Source: an uncultured Myxococcales bacterium (lineage in GTDB: Bacteria > Myxococcota_A > UBA9042). Taken from it: a stretch of 64,000 nt of DNA. Position 1 is the stretch's first letter. Every line of letters starts with the position of its first letter. The notes beneath the pieces are model-generated. The model made no database searches. It was not told where the DNA came from and saw only the letters and a list, made by a program, of their open reading frames with translations. This document shows, piece by piece, positions 19,111 through 29,602 of the stretch. Where the stretch lies: positions 33,154 to 97,153 of the forward strand of contig CAIXGW010000033.1 in NCBI GenBank assembly GCA_903919145.1. Reading direction: 5' to 3'. Made by a program: the position numbers and the translations under genes.

Positions 19111-19425
19111 TCAGTTCGCTTTCTTGCGGAGCGTCGACTTGTACACCCAGCGCTTGTGCTTGGACAGCGGCCGGCACTCTTCGATCACCACCTGGTCACC
19201 CAGGCCGCAGGCGCCGTGCTCGTCGTGGGCCATGTACTTGGCGCGGCGGCGGACGTACTTGCGGTACTTGGGGTGTAGGAACACGCGGGTCACCGAGATG
19301 ACCGCGGTCTTGTCCATCTTGGTGGACACCACGATGCCGTTCATGCGCCGGCGGTGGCGCGCCAGCTGCGTGCTTCCGGCTTCGACGCCGCTCACTGCTG
19401 CCTGTGGGTTCAGCTCTTCGCTCAT
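19111..19425 (-). CDS. rpsQ: 30S ribosomal protein uS17
   Basis: Primary 16S rRNA-binding OB-fold protein. From the ATG at 19425 it has 104 residues. The core RRRMNGIVVSTKMDKTAVIS, FLHPKYRKYVRRRAKYMAHD and CGLGDQVVIEECRPLSKHKR is standard. The first 25 residues are an unconserved extension. A longer frame begins at 19464, but AGGAGC lies in front of the 19425 ATG. It is 159 bp after rpmC. Confidence 0.96.
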   Translation of the reverse strand: MSEELNPQAAVSGVEAGSTQLARHRRRMNGIVVSTKMDKTAVISVTRVFLHPKYRKYVRRRAKYMAHDEHGACGLGDQVVIEECRPLSKHKRWVYKSTLRKKAN

Positions 19426-19584
19426 GACTCGCTCCTGGGAGACTGGCGCCGCGGCGCCATCCAAACTGCTCGCTCGGCAGAAACCTTCAACGCGGAAGTT
19501 CGCCTGCCGTGTCTGCCGGGTACTCCGGCTAGGTTCTGCAATGTTGCGCCCAGCTGGTGCCGGACTTCTGTGCGCCGGACCGAG

Positions 19585-19793
19585 CTACTCGGCCGCTGCC
19601 ACGTTGATGCCAAGTTCAAGCTCGCGCACGCGCGACAGGACCTTGGCCAATTCGCGACGCGTCGTGCGTAGCTTGATCGGACTCTGCAGCTGACCCGTGT
19701 GGTGCTGGAACCGCAAGCGGAACAACTCATCGCGCAACTCGGACTCGCGCTTCTTGAGCTCGACGTCCGTCAATTCCATGATTACGGTCTTCT

Positions 19794-19797
<4 letters not shown>
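19585..19797 (-). CDS. rpmC: 50S ribosomal protein uL29
   Basis: Two-helix protein at the tunnel exit that docks trigger factor and SRP. The 70 residues include [40 protein letters not shown] and [12 protein letters not shown]. The ATG overlaps the rplP stop by 4 bp (ATGA at 19794-19797), so translation is coupled; this is the only overlapping pair in the ribosomal cluster. Confidence 0.97.
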
Positions 19798-20210
<413 letters not shown>

Positions 20211-20344
20211 GGCCGCCTCCTTTCGCTACGCCTGGTCGCGGCCGGCGTTGCACGTGCTGCTTCTCTTACTTACGGGTTCGCAATCTTGACTCGCGGGGCT
20301 GGTCCGATCGGCTGACCGACCGCCACCCCAGCGGGGTCTGCGAA

Positions 20345-20995
20345 CTACCGCGCCTGGTTCGGAGCGCGCTCCGGCAGGATGTCGCCGTGGTAGATCCACG
20401 TCTTGACGCCAATGATCCCGTAAGTGGTCTTGGCCAGGGCCTCGCCGTACTGGATGTCGGCGCGCAGGGTGTGCAGAGGCACGCGGCCTTCGCGGTACCA
20501 CTCGTAGCGGCCCATCTCAGCGCCGCCCAAGCGACCCGAGCAGGCCACGCGGATGCCCTTGATGCCAAACTTCTGCGCCGACTGCATGGCTTTGCGCATC
20601 GCCCGGCGGAACGCCACGCGGCGCTCGAGCTGGGTGGCGATGTTCTCTGCCACCAGCTGCGCGTCGGTTTCAGCCCGGCGCACTTCATGGATGGTCAGCA
20701 CGATCTCGCCCTTGGCGATCTTCTGCAAGGTAGCCTTGAGCTTTTCATGCTCTTTGCCCTTGGGGCCGATCAGGATGCCCGGACGCGCGGTGTGCACGCC
20801 GATGCGAATCTGCCGCGCTCGGCGCTCGATGTCCACCTTGGCAATGCCAGCGTGGTTCATCTTCTCCTTGATCAGCTTGCGAATGGCGAGATCCTCGTGC
20901 AGCCAGGAGGCGTAGTTCTTTTCTTCGAACCACTTGGAGTTCCAGGTGCGGATGACGCCCAGGCGCAGTCCGTTCGGATGGCTTTTCTGTCCCAC
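20345..20995 (-). CDS. rpsC: 30S ribosomal protein uS3
   Basis: Small-subunit head protein at the mRNA entry channel. I place the start at a GTG (20995), giving 216 residues that begin [20 protein letters not shown], exactly the family N-terminus; GAGGG precedes it. A longer frame from 21115 overlaps the end of rplV and its extra 40 residues are unrelated. The KH domain ([15 protein letters not shown]) and the C-terminal block [17 protein letters not shown] are clear. Confidence 0.97.
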   Translation of the reverse strand: MGQKSHPNGLRLGVIRTWNSKWFEEKNYASWLHEDLAIRKLIKEKMNHAGIAKVDIERRARQIRIGVHTARPGILIGPKGKEHEKLKATLQKIAKGEIVLTIHEVRRAETDAQLVAENIATQLERRVAFRRAMRKAMQSAQKFGIKGIRVACSGRLGGAEMGRYEWYREGRVPLHTLRADIQYGEALAKTTYGIIGVKTWIYHGDILPERAPNQAR

Positions 20996-21086
20996 GTTGC
21001 CCTCGTCGTGCTTTCCGTCTATGCGACGGACCGTTTTCCTGATAGTGCGGCAGGTTAGACCTGGCGCCCCTTGTGCTGCCCTGGGT

Positions 21087-21431
21087 CTACTTGACGCCCA
21101 GCTCCAGCATGACATGGCTGTTCTTCTTAAGGATCTTGGTCGCTCGACCTTGAGCCCGCGGAGTCCAGCGCTTCAGCATGTCGGCCTGATCCACGGTCGC
21201 CGTCTTGATGTAGAGGGCGTCCACGTCCATCCCGTGGTTGAAGCGGGCGTTGGCGATGGCGCTGTCAAGCAGCTTGCGCACCGGCCCAGCGCCGAGCTTG
21301 GTGATGAACTGCAGGGCGTCCAGCGCCTCTTGCACTGGCTTGCCGCGAATCTGATCAATCACCACCCGCACTTTACGTGGGGCGATTTGCAGACCGCGGA
21401 GGAAGACCTTGGTGGTGGTCGTGTCGCTCAT
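21087..21431 (-). CDS. rplV: 50S ribosomal protein uL22
   Basis: Tunnel-lining large-subunit protein. From the ATG at 21431 it has 114 residues, [20 protein letters not shown] onward, with [30 protein letters not shown] and [23 protein letters not shown] precedes that ATG; the frame extends to 21503 but the extra part is not conserved. Confidence 0.97.
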   Translation of the reverse strand: MSDTTTTKVFLRGLQIAPRKVRVVIDQIRGKPVQEALDALQFITKLGAGPVRKLLDSAIANARFNHGMDVDALYIKTATVDQADMLKRWTPRAQGRATKILKKNSHVMLELGVK

Positions 21432-21569
21432 GACATGCTCCCTGAGGGGGCCAAGGGCGCGGGCGCGAGCCGTTGCCGTCGTGTTCTCAGCGTTGCCCGC
21501 CAAAGCGGGTCGTTGCTGTTTCAGCCGGGCAACTGCCGTTAAGCAGTGCCCGGGACCTCTTAAAGAGGT

Positions 21570-21848
21570 CTACTTCTTCTTGGCCTTCTTGTCGGCCGAG
21601 TGACCGTGGAAGGTACGAGTGGGCGCAAACTCGCCCATCTTGTGACCAACCATGTTGTCGGTGACAAACACCGGGATGAACTTCTTGCCATTGTGGACCA
21701 TGAAGTTCAGACCGACGAAGTCCGGGAAGATGGTGGAACGCCGCGACCAGGTCTTGATCGGCCGCTTGTTGTTGACACGGTTGGCCTCTTCCACCTTGAA
21801 CTTGAGGTGGCCGTCGATGAAGGGGCCCTTCTTAATGGAACGCGGCAT
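21570..21848 (-). CDS. rpsS: 30S ribosomal protein uS19
   Basis: Small-subunit head protein. From the ATG at 21848 it has 92 residues: [38 protein letters not shown] and [28 protein letters not shown] precedes the ATG. The frame also opens at 21881, but those 11 residues are unlike uS19. Confidence 0.98.
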   Translation of the reverse strand: MPRSIKKGPFIDGHLKFKVEEANRVNNKRPIKTWSRRSTIFPDFVGLNFMVHNGKKFIPVFVTDNMVGHKMGEFAPTRTFHGHSADKKAKKK

Positions 21849-21956
21849 GGCGTCTTCCTCTCTACTGCTTGATGTCGACATCCCGATGCATGGGAGCGAC
21901 TTCTAGTGCTAGGTGGCGACCTGATCCCGGCCGCAACTGGCTGCCCCGCTGACTGA

Positions 21957-22790
21957 CTAGCGCTTGCCCTTGGGCCGGCGCGAGACGATCAAGTGGTTGG
22001 TCCGCTTGTTCTTGCGGGTCTTGGGACCCTTGGTCTTCCAACCCCATGGCGAGGTTGGGTGACGGCCACCGGAGGTGCGGCCTTCGCCACCACCGTGCGG
22101 GTGATCGACGGGGTTCATGACCACGCCGCGCACCGTCGGGCGGATGCCCAGCCAGCGCGAGCGGCCGGCCTTGCCCAAGCTGATCTTGTCGTGATCGAGG
22201 TTGCCGGTCTGACCAATGGTCGCGCGGCAGTCCTTGGTCACTTTGCGCAATTCGCCCGACGGCAGGCGGAGCAAGGTGTGCTTGCCCTCCTTGGCCATCA
22301 GCTGCGCCGAGGTGCCGGCGGCGCGGCAGAGCTGCCCACCCTTGCCCGGCTTGAGCTCGATGTTGTGCACCATCGTACCAATCGGAATCGCTTCCAACGG
22401 CAGGGTGTTGCCCGGCTGAATGTCGGCGTTCTTCGACGAGATCACCGTGTCGCCCACCTTGAGGTTGAGCGGCGCGAGGATGTAGCGCTTCTCACCGTCT
22501 GCATAGTGCAGCAGGGCGATGCGGGCGCTGCGGTTCGGATCGTACTCGATCGTCGCCACTTTGGCAGGCACCGCGACCTTGTCGCGCTTGAAGTCGATGA
22601 TGCGGTAGTGGCGCTTGTGGCCGCCGCCGCGCTGCCAAGCCGTGATCCGGCCATAATTGTTGCGCCCGCGCGGACCGCAAAGCGGTGCCAACAACGCCTT
22701 GTGCGGCGTGCTGGTGGTCAGGTCGGCGAAGTCGTCTAGCGACAGCTGCCGGGTTCCGGCGGTAACTGGCCGGTAATGCTTGATGCCCAT
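21957..22790 (-). CDS. rplB: 50S ribosomal protein uL2
   Basis: Core large-subunit protein beside the peptidyl-transferase centre. The 277 residues show [40 protein letters not shown], a central [20 protein letters not shown] stretch and the C-terminal [20 protein letters not shown] with the conserved His. GGGGTGACACG precedes the ATG. Confidence 0.98.
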   Translation of the reverse strand: MGIKHYRPVTAGTRQLSLDDFADLTTSTPHKALLAPLCGPRGRNNYGRITAWQRGGGHKRHYRIIDFKRDKVAVPAKVATIEYDPNRSARIALLHYADGEKRYILAPLNLKVGDTVISSKNADIQPGNTLPLEAIPIGTMVHNIELKPGKGGQLCRAAGTSAQLMAKEGKHTLLRLPSGELRKVTKDCRATIGQTGNLDHDKISLGKAGRSRWLGIRPTVRGVVMNPVDHPHGGGEGRTSGGRHPTSPWGWKTKGPKTRKNKRTNHLIVSRRPKGKR

Positions 22791-22873
22791 CGTGTCACCC
22801 CTGAGAAGGTCGGGTGGTTCAGTCGATCGTATAGGACGCGTCGATTCCTAGGGAAAGTCGCCGTTGCCGGCTT

Positions 22874-23167
22874 CTACGCCCCTTGGAAGAAGTCGATGTT
22901 CTGGCCATCGACCAGTTTGACAAACGCCTTCTTGGTATCGGCGCGGTAGCCGGAGAAGCGCCCCACCCGCCGCAGCTGCCCGCGGTGGTTCTGGGTGCGC
23001 ACGTCTTCAACCTTGACCGCAAAGAGCTGCTCTACAGCAGCCTTGATCATCGGCTTGTTGGCGTCGCGGTGCACTTCGAAGACGATTTCATTGCGCGCTT
23101 CGCGGGCAAGGTTGTTCTTCTCAGTGATCAGCGGGCGCTGAAGGATTTGCGTCAGGTGCAGTGCCAT
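22874..23167 (-). CDS. rplW: 50S ribosomal protein uL23
   Basis: Tunnel-exit protein that docks trigger factor and SRP. The 97 residues include LTQILQRPLITEKNNLAREA, VFEVHRDANKPMIKAAVEQL and GYRADTKKAFVKLVDGQNID. It begins 36 bp after rplD. GAGGGAGCC precedes the ATG. Confidence 0.97.
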   Translation of the reverse strand: MALHLTQILQRPLITEKNNLAREARNEIVFEVHRDANKPMIKAAVEQLFAVKVEDVRTQNHRGQLRRVGRFSGYRADTKKAFVKLVDGQNIDFFQGA

Positions 23168-23203
23168 GGCTCCCTCGTCTTTGTTTGCGTTGCCTGGCCG
23201 GGA

Positions 23204-23827
23204 TTAACCGGCGAGGCGCTCTTCCAGGGCCTTGGCCGCATCGACCGTCAGCACTAGCTTGTCGTACTTGAGGATGTCGTAGACATTGACACCCTCGGCG
23301 CGAATGTACTTGGCCGACGGCAGGTTGCGGATCGACAAGTGCAGCGCACTGTGCTCGACCGACGTCACCACCAGGGCCTTGTTGGCGCCCAGCCGACCCA
23401 GGGTGGCCACAGCCTCCTTGGTCTTGGGCGTCGTCATCGCGAACTGATCGACCACCACCAACTCGCCCTGCTTCAAGCGCAGCGAGAGGGCCGAGCACAG
23501 CGCGGCGCGCCGCACTTTCTTCGGCACGGTGTAGCTGTAGTCGCGCGGGTGCGGTCCGTGAGCCACGCCGCCGCCGACAAAGATCGGTGACTTGCGCGAG
23601 CCGTGACGGGCTCCGCCGCCGCCTTTCTGCCGGCCGACTTTGTGGGTCGTGCCGTGCACATTGGCGCGGGTCTTGGTCGAGTGGGTGCCGGCGCGCCGAT
23701 TGGCGAGCTGGTTCTTGACCACTTCCCAGTGCAAGTGGGGCTTGATTTCGGCGCCGAAAACGACGTCCGACAGCTCGATTTCGCCCACGGTTTGGGCTTG
23801 GGTATTGACGATGCTCACTGACGGCAT
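23204..23827 (-). CDS. rplD: 50S ribosomal protein uL4
   Basis: Large-subunit protein lining the tunnel constriction; in E. coli the autogenous regulator of the S10 operon. From the ATG at 23827 it has 207 residues: [58 protein letters not shown] and [23 protein letters not shown] precedes the ATG. It comes straight after rpsJ; rplC, which separates these two in most bacteria, is missing here. Confidence 0.97.
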   Translation of the reverse strand: MPSVSIVNTQAQTVGEIELSDVVFGAEIKPHLHWEVVKNQLANRRAGTHSTKTRANVHGTTHKVGRQKGGGGARHGSRKSPIFVGGGVAHGPHPRDYSYTVPKKVRRAALCSALSLRLKQGELVVVDQFAMTTPKTKEAVATLGRLGANKALVVTSVEHSALHLSIRNLPSAKYIRAEGVNVYDILKYDKLVLTVDAAKALEERLAG

Positions 23828-23938
23828 GGCTGCCTCCGCTGCTCTCTGGCGACGAGCTTTCACTCGCACACCTTGGTTCCGGCTCAGGTGGGCTTGACTG
23901 GGGCAGCTCTAGGCGAGCTGCAGACAGGCCCCCGCGAC

Positions 23939-24247
23939 TCAGGTCTTGATTTCGACGGCCACACCAGCAGCCAGGTCGAGCTTCATCAGCGCGTCCAAGG
24001 TCTCCTGGGTCGGGTCGAGGATGTCGAGCAGCCGCTTGTGGGTGCGGATTTCAAACTGCTCGCGGCTCTTCTTGTCCACGTGGGGCGAGCGCAACACCGT
24101 GTAGGTGTTGATGCGCGTCGGCAGCGGAATGGGTCCCGCGATGCGAGCGCGCGTGCTGCGCACGGTGTTGATGATCTCGCTCACGGACTGGTCCAAGAGC
24201 TTGTGATCGTACGCCTTGAGGCGGATGCGGATGCGCTGACCTGCCAT
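23939..24247 (-). CDS. rpsJ: 30S ribosomal protein uS10 (NusE)
   Basis: Small-subunit protein that also works as transcription antitermination factor NusE. From the ATG at 24247 it has 102 residues: [67 protein letters not shown] precedes that ATG; a nine-residue longer reading from 24274 was rejected. It follows fusA directly (120 bp), with no tuf gene between them. Confidence 0.98.
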   Translation of the reverse strand: MAGQRIRIRLKAYDHKLLDQSVSEIINTVRSTRARIAGPIPLPTRINTYTVLRSPHVDKKSREQFEIRTHKRLLDILDPTQETLDALMKLDLAAGVAVEIKT

Positions 24248-24367
24248 GGCACTTTCTCCCGTGATTCCAGGCATCCGCCCGAATCCGTCATTCCAACTGC
24301 GTGGCCCTCTTGGGTGCCGCTTGCGCTCGGCCCTTTGGCCAACCTGCTGAGTCCTTGGCCGTGGGGC

Positions 24368-26455
24368 CTAGCTCTTGCTCTTGATGATCTCTTGCACGAT
24401 CTGCGCTGGCGCCGGAGCGTAGTGCGAGAACTGCATGGTGTAGGTACCGCGCCCCTGGGTGCGCGAGCGCAGATCCGTGGCGTAGCCAAAGGTCTCGCCC
24501 AGCGGCACTTCACCCTGGATGACGCGAACTCCGCCGCGCTCGTCCAGGTTGTTGATGCGGCCACGGCGGCTGTTCAGGTCGCCGATGATGTCGCCCAGGT
24601 AGTCTTCGGGCACCAGGATTTCGATGCCGAAGATGGGCTCGAGCAGCTGCGGCTTGGCTTTGGCCGCCGCCTCTTTGAACGCCATGGAGCCGCAGATGCG
24701 GAACGCCATTTCGTTCGAGTCGACGTCGTGGTACGAGCCGTAGAACAGCGCGGCCTTGAAGTCGACCATCGGGTAGCCAGCCAGAACACCGTTGGACATG
24801 GCGTCCTGGATGCCCTTGTCGACCGCCGGGATGTACTCCTTGGGAACGACGCCGCCCTTGATCTCATCGGCGAAGCTGTAGCCCACGCCCGACTCGACCG
24901 GCTCGATGCGGATGCACACGTGCGCGTACTGGCCGCGGCCACCGGTCTGCTTGGCGTACTTGTGGTCGACTTCCACCTTCTGGGTGATCGTCTCGCGGTA
25001 CGCGACCTGCGGGCGACCGACCTTGGCCAGCACCTTGAACTCGCGCTTGAGGCGGTCCACGATGATTTCCAAGTGCAGCTCGCCCATGCCGGCGATCAGC
25101 GTCTGCCCCGTCTCTTCGTTGGTGTAGAACTTGAAGGAAGGATCCTCGCGGGCCAGCTTGGACAGACCCAGGGACATCTTCTCTTCCTCGGCCTTGTTCT
25201 CTGGTTCGATAGAAACCGAGATCACTGGGTCGGGGAACTTCATGTTCTCAAGGGCGATCGGCTGCTTGGTGTCGCAGAGCGTGTGGCCCGTGATGGTGTC
25301 GCGCAGACCGGCGACGGCGACAATGTCACCGGCATAGGCCTCTTTGATGTCTTCGCGCTTGTTGGCGTGCATCCGCATGATGCGGCCAATCCGCTCGTTC
25401 TTGCCGGTGTTGGCATTGAGCACGGCGTCGCCGACGACCATGGTGCCCGAGTAGATCCGGACGTAGGTCAAGTGGCCGATGAACGGGTCGGTCCACAGCT
25501 TGTAGGCCAAGCCCGAGAACGGCGCGTCGTCTTTGGCCGGGCGCTCAATGGCGTCGCCTGCACCCTTTTCGCCGTCCGGAATGATGCCGGCAACCGGCTT
25601 GATGTCCAGCGGCGACGGCAGGTAGTCCGTCACGGCGTCCAGGAGCTGCTGAACGCCCTTGTTCTTGAACGCAGAGCCGCAGATCACCGGGATGAACGAC
25701 ATGGCAATGGTGCCCTTGCGGATCAGCGAGGTCATCTCTTCGCTTGAGATGTCCTCACCCGCCAGGTAGCGCTCCATCGCGTCGTTGTCCTGCTCCACGG
25801 CGGCTTCCAGAAGCTCTTCGCGAGCCTTGGCAGCGGCCTCAAGCAGGTCGGCCGGGATGTCGATCACGTCCCAGCGCACGCCCTGGCTGGAGTCGTCAAA
25901 CAGGTGACCCTTCATGGTCAGCAGGTCGACGATGCCGCGAAAGTTCTCTTCCGCGCCGATCGGCAGGCACAGCGGGATGGCACGGGCGCCGAGGCGCTCG
26001 CGGATCTCGCCGACAACGCGGCTGAAGTCAGCGCCGGTGCGGTCCATCTTGTTGATGAAGGCGATGCGCGGCACCTTGTAGCGATCGGCCTGACGCCACA
26101 CGGTCTCGGACTGGGGCTGCACGCCGCCGACCGCACAGAACACCGCGACCGCGCCATCGAGGACGCGCAGCGAGCGCTCCACTTCGATGGTGAAGTCGAC
26201 GTGGCCGGGCGTGTCGATGATGTTGATGGTCCGACCCTTCCACTGGCACTGGGTCGCCGCCGACGTGATCGTGATGCCGCGCTCCTGCTCCTGCTCCATG
26301 AAGTCCATGGTGGCAGCGCCGTCGTGAACCTCGCCGATCTTGTAGAGGCGGCCTGTGAAAAACAGGATGCGCTCCGTCGTCGTGGTCTTACCCGCATCAA
26401 TGTGAGCCATGATGCCGATATTGCGGAATTTTTCTAGCGATACGGTACGCGGCAC
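24368..26455 (-). CDS. fusA: Elongation factor G
   Basis: GTPase that drives ribosomal translocation. At 695 residues it has the normal length. G1 [15 protein letters not shown] (17-31), [20 protein letters not shown] and [11 protein letters not shown] (G4) are intact, and domains II-V follow, with [31 protein letters not shown] and [17 protein letters not shown]. The start is a GTG preceded by GGAG. It lies between rpsG and rpsJ. Confidence 0.98.
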   Translation of the reverse strand: MPRTVSLEKFRNIGIMAHIDAGKTTTTERILFFTGRLYKIGEVHDGAATMDFMEQEQERGITITSAATQCQWKGRTINIIDTPGHVDFTIEVERSLRVLDGAVAVFCAVGGVQPQSETVWRQADRYKVPRIAFINKMDRTGADFSRVVGEIRERLGARAIPLCLPIGAEENFRGIVDLLTMKGHLFDDSSQGVRWDVIDIPADLLEAAAKAREELLEAAVEQDNDAMERYLAGEDISSEEMTSLIRKGTIAMSFIPVICGSAFKNKGVQQLLDAVTDYLPSPLDIKPVAGIIPDGEKGAGDAIERPAKDDAPFSGLAYKLWTDPFIGHLTYVRIYSGTMVVGDAVLNANTGKNERIGRIMRMHANKREDIKEAYAGDIVAVAGLRDTITGHTLCDTKQPIALENMKFPDPVISVSIEPENKAEEEKMSLGLSKLAREDPSFKFYTNEETGQTLIAGMGELHLEIIVDRLKREFKVLAKVGRPQVAYRETITQKVEVDHKYAKQTGGRGQYAHVCIRIEPVESGVGYSFADEIKGGVVPKEYIPAVDKGIQDAMSNGVLAGYPMVDFKAALFYGSYHDVDSNEMAFRICGSMAFKEAAAKAKPQLLEPIFGIEILVPEDYLGDIIGDLNSRRGRINNLDERGGVRVIQGEVPLGETFGYATDLRSRTQGRGTYTMQFSHYAPAPAQIVQEIIKSKS

Positions 26456-26593
26456 GGGGAACTCCAGGACTCAGATGGTGCTTGCACGGCTCCAGGGAGG
26501 CGGGCAGAGCTGGGTATCGGCGGAACTCGGTTTCGTCACTGCGCGGGGCCATCCCTGGGCCAGCTTCTCGCTAAGAGATGCCGGCCTGAGGAT

Positions 26594-27064
26594 TTACCAG
26601 CGGTAGTGGGCGAAGGCCTTGTTGGCTTCGGCCATGCGGTGCACGTCTTCGCGCTTCTTGACCGCGGTGCCACGGCCCTGGGCGGCATCGAGGATCTCGT
26701 TGGCGAGCTTCTCTACCATGCCCTTCTCGCCGCGGGCGCGGGCCGAGTTGATGAGCCAGCGCATCGACAGAGCGGTGCGGCGCTCGGGGCGAATCTCGAC
26801 CGGGACCTGGTAGTTAGAACCACCAACGCGGCGGGACTTGACTTCCACGGCCGGGCGCACGTTTTCCAGAGCAGCCTTGAACACCTTGACCGGATCGTCC
26901 TTGGCGCGCATCTCGACCTTGGTCATCGCGCCGTACATGACGCGCTCGGCGGTCGACTTCTTGCCTTCCAGCATGAGGCAGTTCACAAACTTGCCGACAA
27001 ACTGGTCAGAATACTTGGGGTCGCGGGGGGCGATGCGCTTGGGTACTTCGCGGCGGCGGGGCAT
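26594..27064 (-). CDS. rpsG: 30S ribosomal protein uS7
   Basis: Primary 16S rRNA-binding protein of the head and, in E. coli, translational regulator of the str operon. The 156 residues are standard: [59 protein letters not shown] and [24 protein letters not shown] precedes the ATG. The 169-bp rpsL-rpsG spacer contains a perfect hairpin (27097-27114), in the spacer where E. coli has its S7 operator; the fold itself is not compared. Confidence 0.98.
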   Translation of the reverse strand: MPRRREVPKRIAPRDPKYSDQFVGKFVNCLMLEGKKSTAERVMYGAMTKVEMRAKDDPVKVFKAALENVRPAVEVKSRRVGGSNYQVPVEIRPERRTALSMRWLINSARARGEKGMVEKLANEILDAAQGRGTAVKKREDVHRMAEANKAFAHYRW

Positions 27065-27096
27065 GGGCTGCTCCTTGGGGTCGGTGCTCTGTTGGT

Positions 27097-27114
27097 CCGG
27101 GTTCAGGAACCCGG
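27097..27114 (-). promoter_or_regulatory. Perfect hairpin in the rpsL-rpsG spacer
   Basis: CCGGGTT-CAGG-AACCCGG folds into a 7-bp stem with a 4-nt loop, 33 nt upstream of the rpsG ATG. A partial copy (acccgggttcagga) directly follows, giving an alternative pairing. The rpsL-rpsG junction is where S7 binds its own mRNA in E. coli, so a translational operator is plausible; this is inference from position. Confidence 0.4.
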
Positions 27115-27233
27115 GTTCAGGAGGTGGCCAGCTAGGCTCGATCTCCGGTTCGGCTCCCCGGCGAGTTGCGTCGCGCGGAGGAGCTACTTGGTCTCAGCGG
27201 CCGCCTTTCTCGGCAGCTGCCTTTTCTTAGCTC

Positions 27234-27632
27234 TTACTTCTTCTTGGCGGCAACCGCGCCGGCCTTGGGGACCTTGGCGCCGTACTTGCTGCGGCTCTTC
27301 TTGCGGTTGGCAACACCGGTGGTGTCCAGCGTGCCGCGAACGATGTGGTAGCGAACGCCCGGCAGGTCTTTGACGCGGCCGCCGCGGATGAGCACGATCG
27401 AGTGCTCCTGCAGATTGTGGCCGACGCCCGGAATGTACGACGTCACTTCCATGCCGTTGGACAAGCGCACGCGGGCCACCTTGCGCAGAGCCGAGTTCGG
27501 CTTCTTGGGCGTGGTGGTGTAGACGCGGGTGCAGACGCCACGCTTCTGCGGGCAGGCATCCAGGGCCGGCGACTTGGTCTTGCGGTGCTTGGCCTCGCGG
27601 CGATCGCGGATGAGCTGATTGATCGTTGGCAT
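27234..27632 (-). CDS. rpsL: 30S ribosomal protein uS12
   Basis: Decoding-centre protein. The 132 residues start [20 protein letters not shown] and include [40 protein letters not shown] and a Lys-rich tail. Lys43 and Lys88 carry the residues of streptomycin-sensitive ribosomes. It is the first gene of the supercluster. GGAGCG lies 11 nt upstream of the ATG, rather far. Its promoter is probably the TTGACA/TAAAGT pair 490-520 bp upstream. Confidence 0.98.
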   Translation of the reverse strand: MPTINQLIRDRREAKHRKTKSPALDACPQKRGVCTRVYTTTPKKPNSALRKVARVRLSNGMEVTSYIPGVGHNLQEHSIVLIRGGRVKDLPGVRYHIVRGTLDTTGVANRKKSRSKYGAKVPKAGAVAAKKK

Positions 27633-27743
27633 GGGCTGGCGCGCTCCAGGTTAAACGACCCGACTTTGCGATTTCCGCGCCGCCAGGCTAGTTGACCATC
27701 CGCCCGGGCAAGAGCCGGACGAGAAGGCAAAAGTATCTCGCTA

Positions 27744-27765
27744 CCGTCGAAGCTGACTTCGACGG
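27744..27765. promoter_or_regulatory. Perfect 9-bp inverted repeat in the rpsL leader
   Basis: CCGTCGAAG-CTGA-CTTCGACGG: two perfect 9-bp arms with a 4-nt loop, 112 bp upstream of the rpsL ATG and about 350 bp downstream of the predicted transcription start. It can act as an operator on DNA or as a hairpin in the leader RNA. Which of these applies cannot be read from the sequence. Confidence 0.5.
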
Positions 27766-28121
27766 CGAACGGTGGTGGCTCCGCTGCGCGGGGGCCTCGC
27801 CAGACTTGTCCAGGCCGCGGCGACAATCCAAAGATCGTCACCCCAGGGCCGGCAGCAGCCGGTGGCGGTGTGCGCCCATCGTGCTTTCGCGGAGGGCAGA
27901 GGTCCTTGCAGCCGGAGCCACACAGCCTCTACCTCTTGCAGCTTCCACCCTTGCCGAAGCGCGGGCCGCCCTAGGGCGATTTGGGAAACTGCGAAAGCTC
28001 CTTTCCCGATGGGGGGAGTTCCGAACCTTGCCCTTTGGTTTGTCCCAGTTCCAATTCTGGAGCTGGCCGTGGGGCGGGTCGGAACCGCGAAGGACCGGAG
28101 TCCATTCGCGTTGGGGCCGTG

Positions 28122-28150
28122 ACTTTACAGGGGTGGGGCGAACCTGTCAA
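28122..28150 (-). promoter_or_regulatory. Strong sigma70-type promoter for the ribosomal supercluster
   Basis: Minus-strand consensus TTGACA (28150-28145), 17-bp spacer, TAAAGT (28127-28122, 4/6). Transcription would start near 28115 and run into rpsL after a leader of about 480 nt. No better promoter was seen closer to rpsL. Confidence 0.6.
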
Positions 28151-28366
28151 GAGGTGGCGGGCGGTGGCTTGGCGAAAACCGATCTCCTGGAGCGCTGGCG
28201 GCGGTGAAAGTTGCGGAGGTGTCACGGTGGCGTCTGGGTGGATCTGCGAATTTCAGGCACTTGCAGAGGTCCCGGCGCGGCTGCCGGTGATCAAGATCGG
28301 CGCGGCGCAGCGCAGGGGGCCCCACAGGAGTACTCTCTAATTTGATTGAGATTAATCGGAGGACCG

Positions 28367-29434
28367 CTACTCACGCCAGATGAACTTCCACGGATGGCGC
28401 TTGAGATCCTTGAGCAGCAGCTTGAGGTCCATGAACAGCTCGTTGTCCATGAGCAGGCCGCCGATCGTTCCGCGGCCTTTGCGGGCGTTGTCGGTGACGG
28501 CTTCGACGTCGCCCAGGGCCTTGTCGGCGCGGGCCACGGCGCCGTCCATACGATCGAGTACCTGGTGGACCTTGCCGGTGCCCTTGTCTCCCAGTACCAC
28601 ATCGACGGTGGGCTGGTCGCGGAGTTTCTCTGTGAATGTCTTTAGGTTCTTTGCCACCTGCTTGGCATCGCGCAGCACGGGGTCCACGGCCTCGTCGGCT
28701 TTGGAGGCGATCCGCTCGGCGCTGGCCAGGGTGCGCTTGATTTGGCGGCCGTCGCCGATGGCGGTGTCCAGGGTGGCCACCAGCTTGTCGAGCTTGGCGC
28801 CGGTCTGGTCCAGGCGGTCGAGCACTCTCTTGACCGTTTCGCGATTGTCTACAATGAGTTGATCGGCATCCGTGATGGCCTTCTTGGCCTCCAGGACCGC
28901 CTGGTCGGTGTGGGTCAGCACATCGCCAACGACTTTTTCATTGTTTTCAAGGAGGCGCGTCAGCACCCCGGCGACCTTGGTGAGCTGCTGGCCCAGAATC
29001 TCCATGCGCAGCGGCGGCATGCCTACGACCGGGGCGCCGGGCTTGAGGTAGGCGCGCTCAAAGCTGCCGGGGTCGATCTCAATGTACTTCTCGCCAAGGA
29101 TTCCCTGGGTCGAGATGTAGAACTGCGCGTCATCGTGAAGGGTCTTGCCCTTCTCCGGATCGACATCCAGCCAGACCCGCACGGTGACGCGGCGGCCGGT
29201 CACCTCGTCCTTCTTGCCGCCCCAATAGTCGATTTGCGAGATCTTGCCCGCCGACGTGCCGGCGATCTTGACCGGAGCTCCGGGCTTGATGTCGCTGGCG
29301 GTAGGAAAATCAACGGGAATTCGAAAGCCCGAAGATCCGCCCACGTCGCCCAGTACCAGCACAAAGCCGACCAACAGGGCTGTACAGACCAGCACCAGCG
29401 CGCCGACTTTGACTTCGATGGACTTTTCCTTCAC
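28367..29434 (-). CDS. Mce/MlaD-family lipid-transport protein
   Basis: Inner-membrane-anchored periplasmic lipid carrier of an Mce-type ABC system, which moves phospholipids between the membranes. An N-terminal helix (GALVLVCTALLVGFVLVLG) anchors it; the Mce domain follows, with IKPGAPVKIAGTSAGKISQI, then TQGILGEKYIEIDPG. The rest is a long helical region ending in DLKLLLKDLKRHPWKFIWRE, a typical Mce C-terminus. I prefer the GTG at 29434 (355 residues) because AAGG precedes it; a second GTG two codons upstream is the alternative. The ATPase gene is just upstream, but no permease gene is present. Confidence 0.88.
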   Translation of the reverse strand: MKEKSIEVKVGALVLVCTALLVGFVLVLGDVGGSSGFRIPVDFPTASDIKPGAPVKIAGTSAGKISQIDYWGGKKDEVTGRRVTVRVWLDVDPEKGKTLHDDAQFYISTQGILGEKYIEIDPGSFERAYLKPGAPVVGMPPLRMEILGQQLTKVAGVLTRLLENNEKVVGDVLTHTDQAVLEAKKAITDADQLIVDNRETVKRVLDRLDQTGAKLDKLVATLDTAIGDGRQIKRTLASAERIASKADEAVDPVLRDAKQVAKNLKTFTEKLRDQPTVDVVLGDKGTGKVHQVLDRMDGAVARADKALGDVEAVTDNARKGRGTIGGLLMDNELFMDLKLLLKDLKRHPWKFIWRE

Positions 29435-29568
29435 GTGCACCTTTTGCTGGGTCGGCGCTGGCCGGCGCGGCGATGATAGGGCGTGGTTGCCCGGGCGTCG
29501 AATTCATCAGGGGTGGCGGGGTTCAGCGCCACCGTGCCGGCCCGGTAGCCCGGCCGCGGAGCCGGGTC

Positions 29569-29602
29569 AGGAGCCTGTGGGGATGCTACCCGACGGGCTC
29601 CT
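29569..29602. repeat. Fold-back of the dispersed repeat's terminal sequence at the end of mlaF
   Basis: Arms AGGAGCCTGTGGGG and CCCGACGGGCTCCT pair at 12 of 14 positions around a 6-nt loop. Followed by AG, the right arm reads CTAGGAGCCCGTCGGG on the minus strand, nearly the terminal sequence of the repeat at 63826 (CTAGGAGCCTGTCGGA). The TAG stop of the ATPase gene lies inside it. It may be a minimal relic of that element, an mRNA 3-prime hairpin, or both. Confidence 0.45.

Larger units (their letters stand above)
27633..28366. other. Upstream region of the ribosomal supercluster, no gene seen
   Basis: 734 bp between rpsL and the Mce gene. Chance frames exist on both strands (for example plus 27692-28207) but none resembles a known family and I do not call them. 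It holds a strong minus-strand promoter (28122-28150), a perfect inverted repeat (27744-27765) and, near 28330-28352, a short AT-rich patch just after the Mce stop. No rpoC, tuf or tRNA gene is present. Confidence 0.65.

Noticed and set aside
27692..28207. 171-codon plus-strand frame upstream of rpsL
   Set aside because: Composition is rich in Arg, Ser and Trp, typical of antisense or non-coding GC-rich DNA, and it covers the promoter and palindrome of the ribosomal cluster; no family resemblance.
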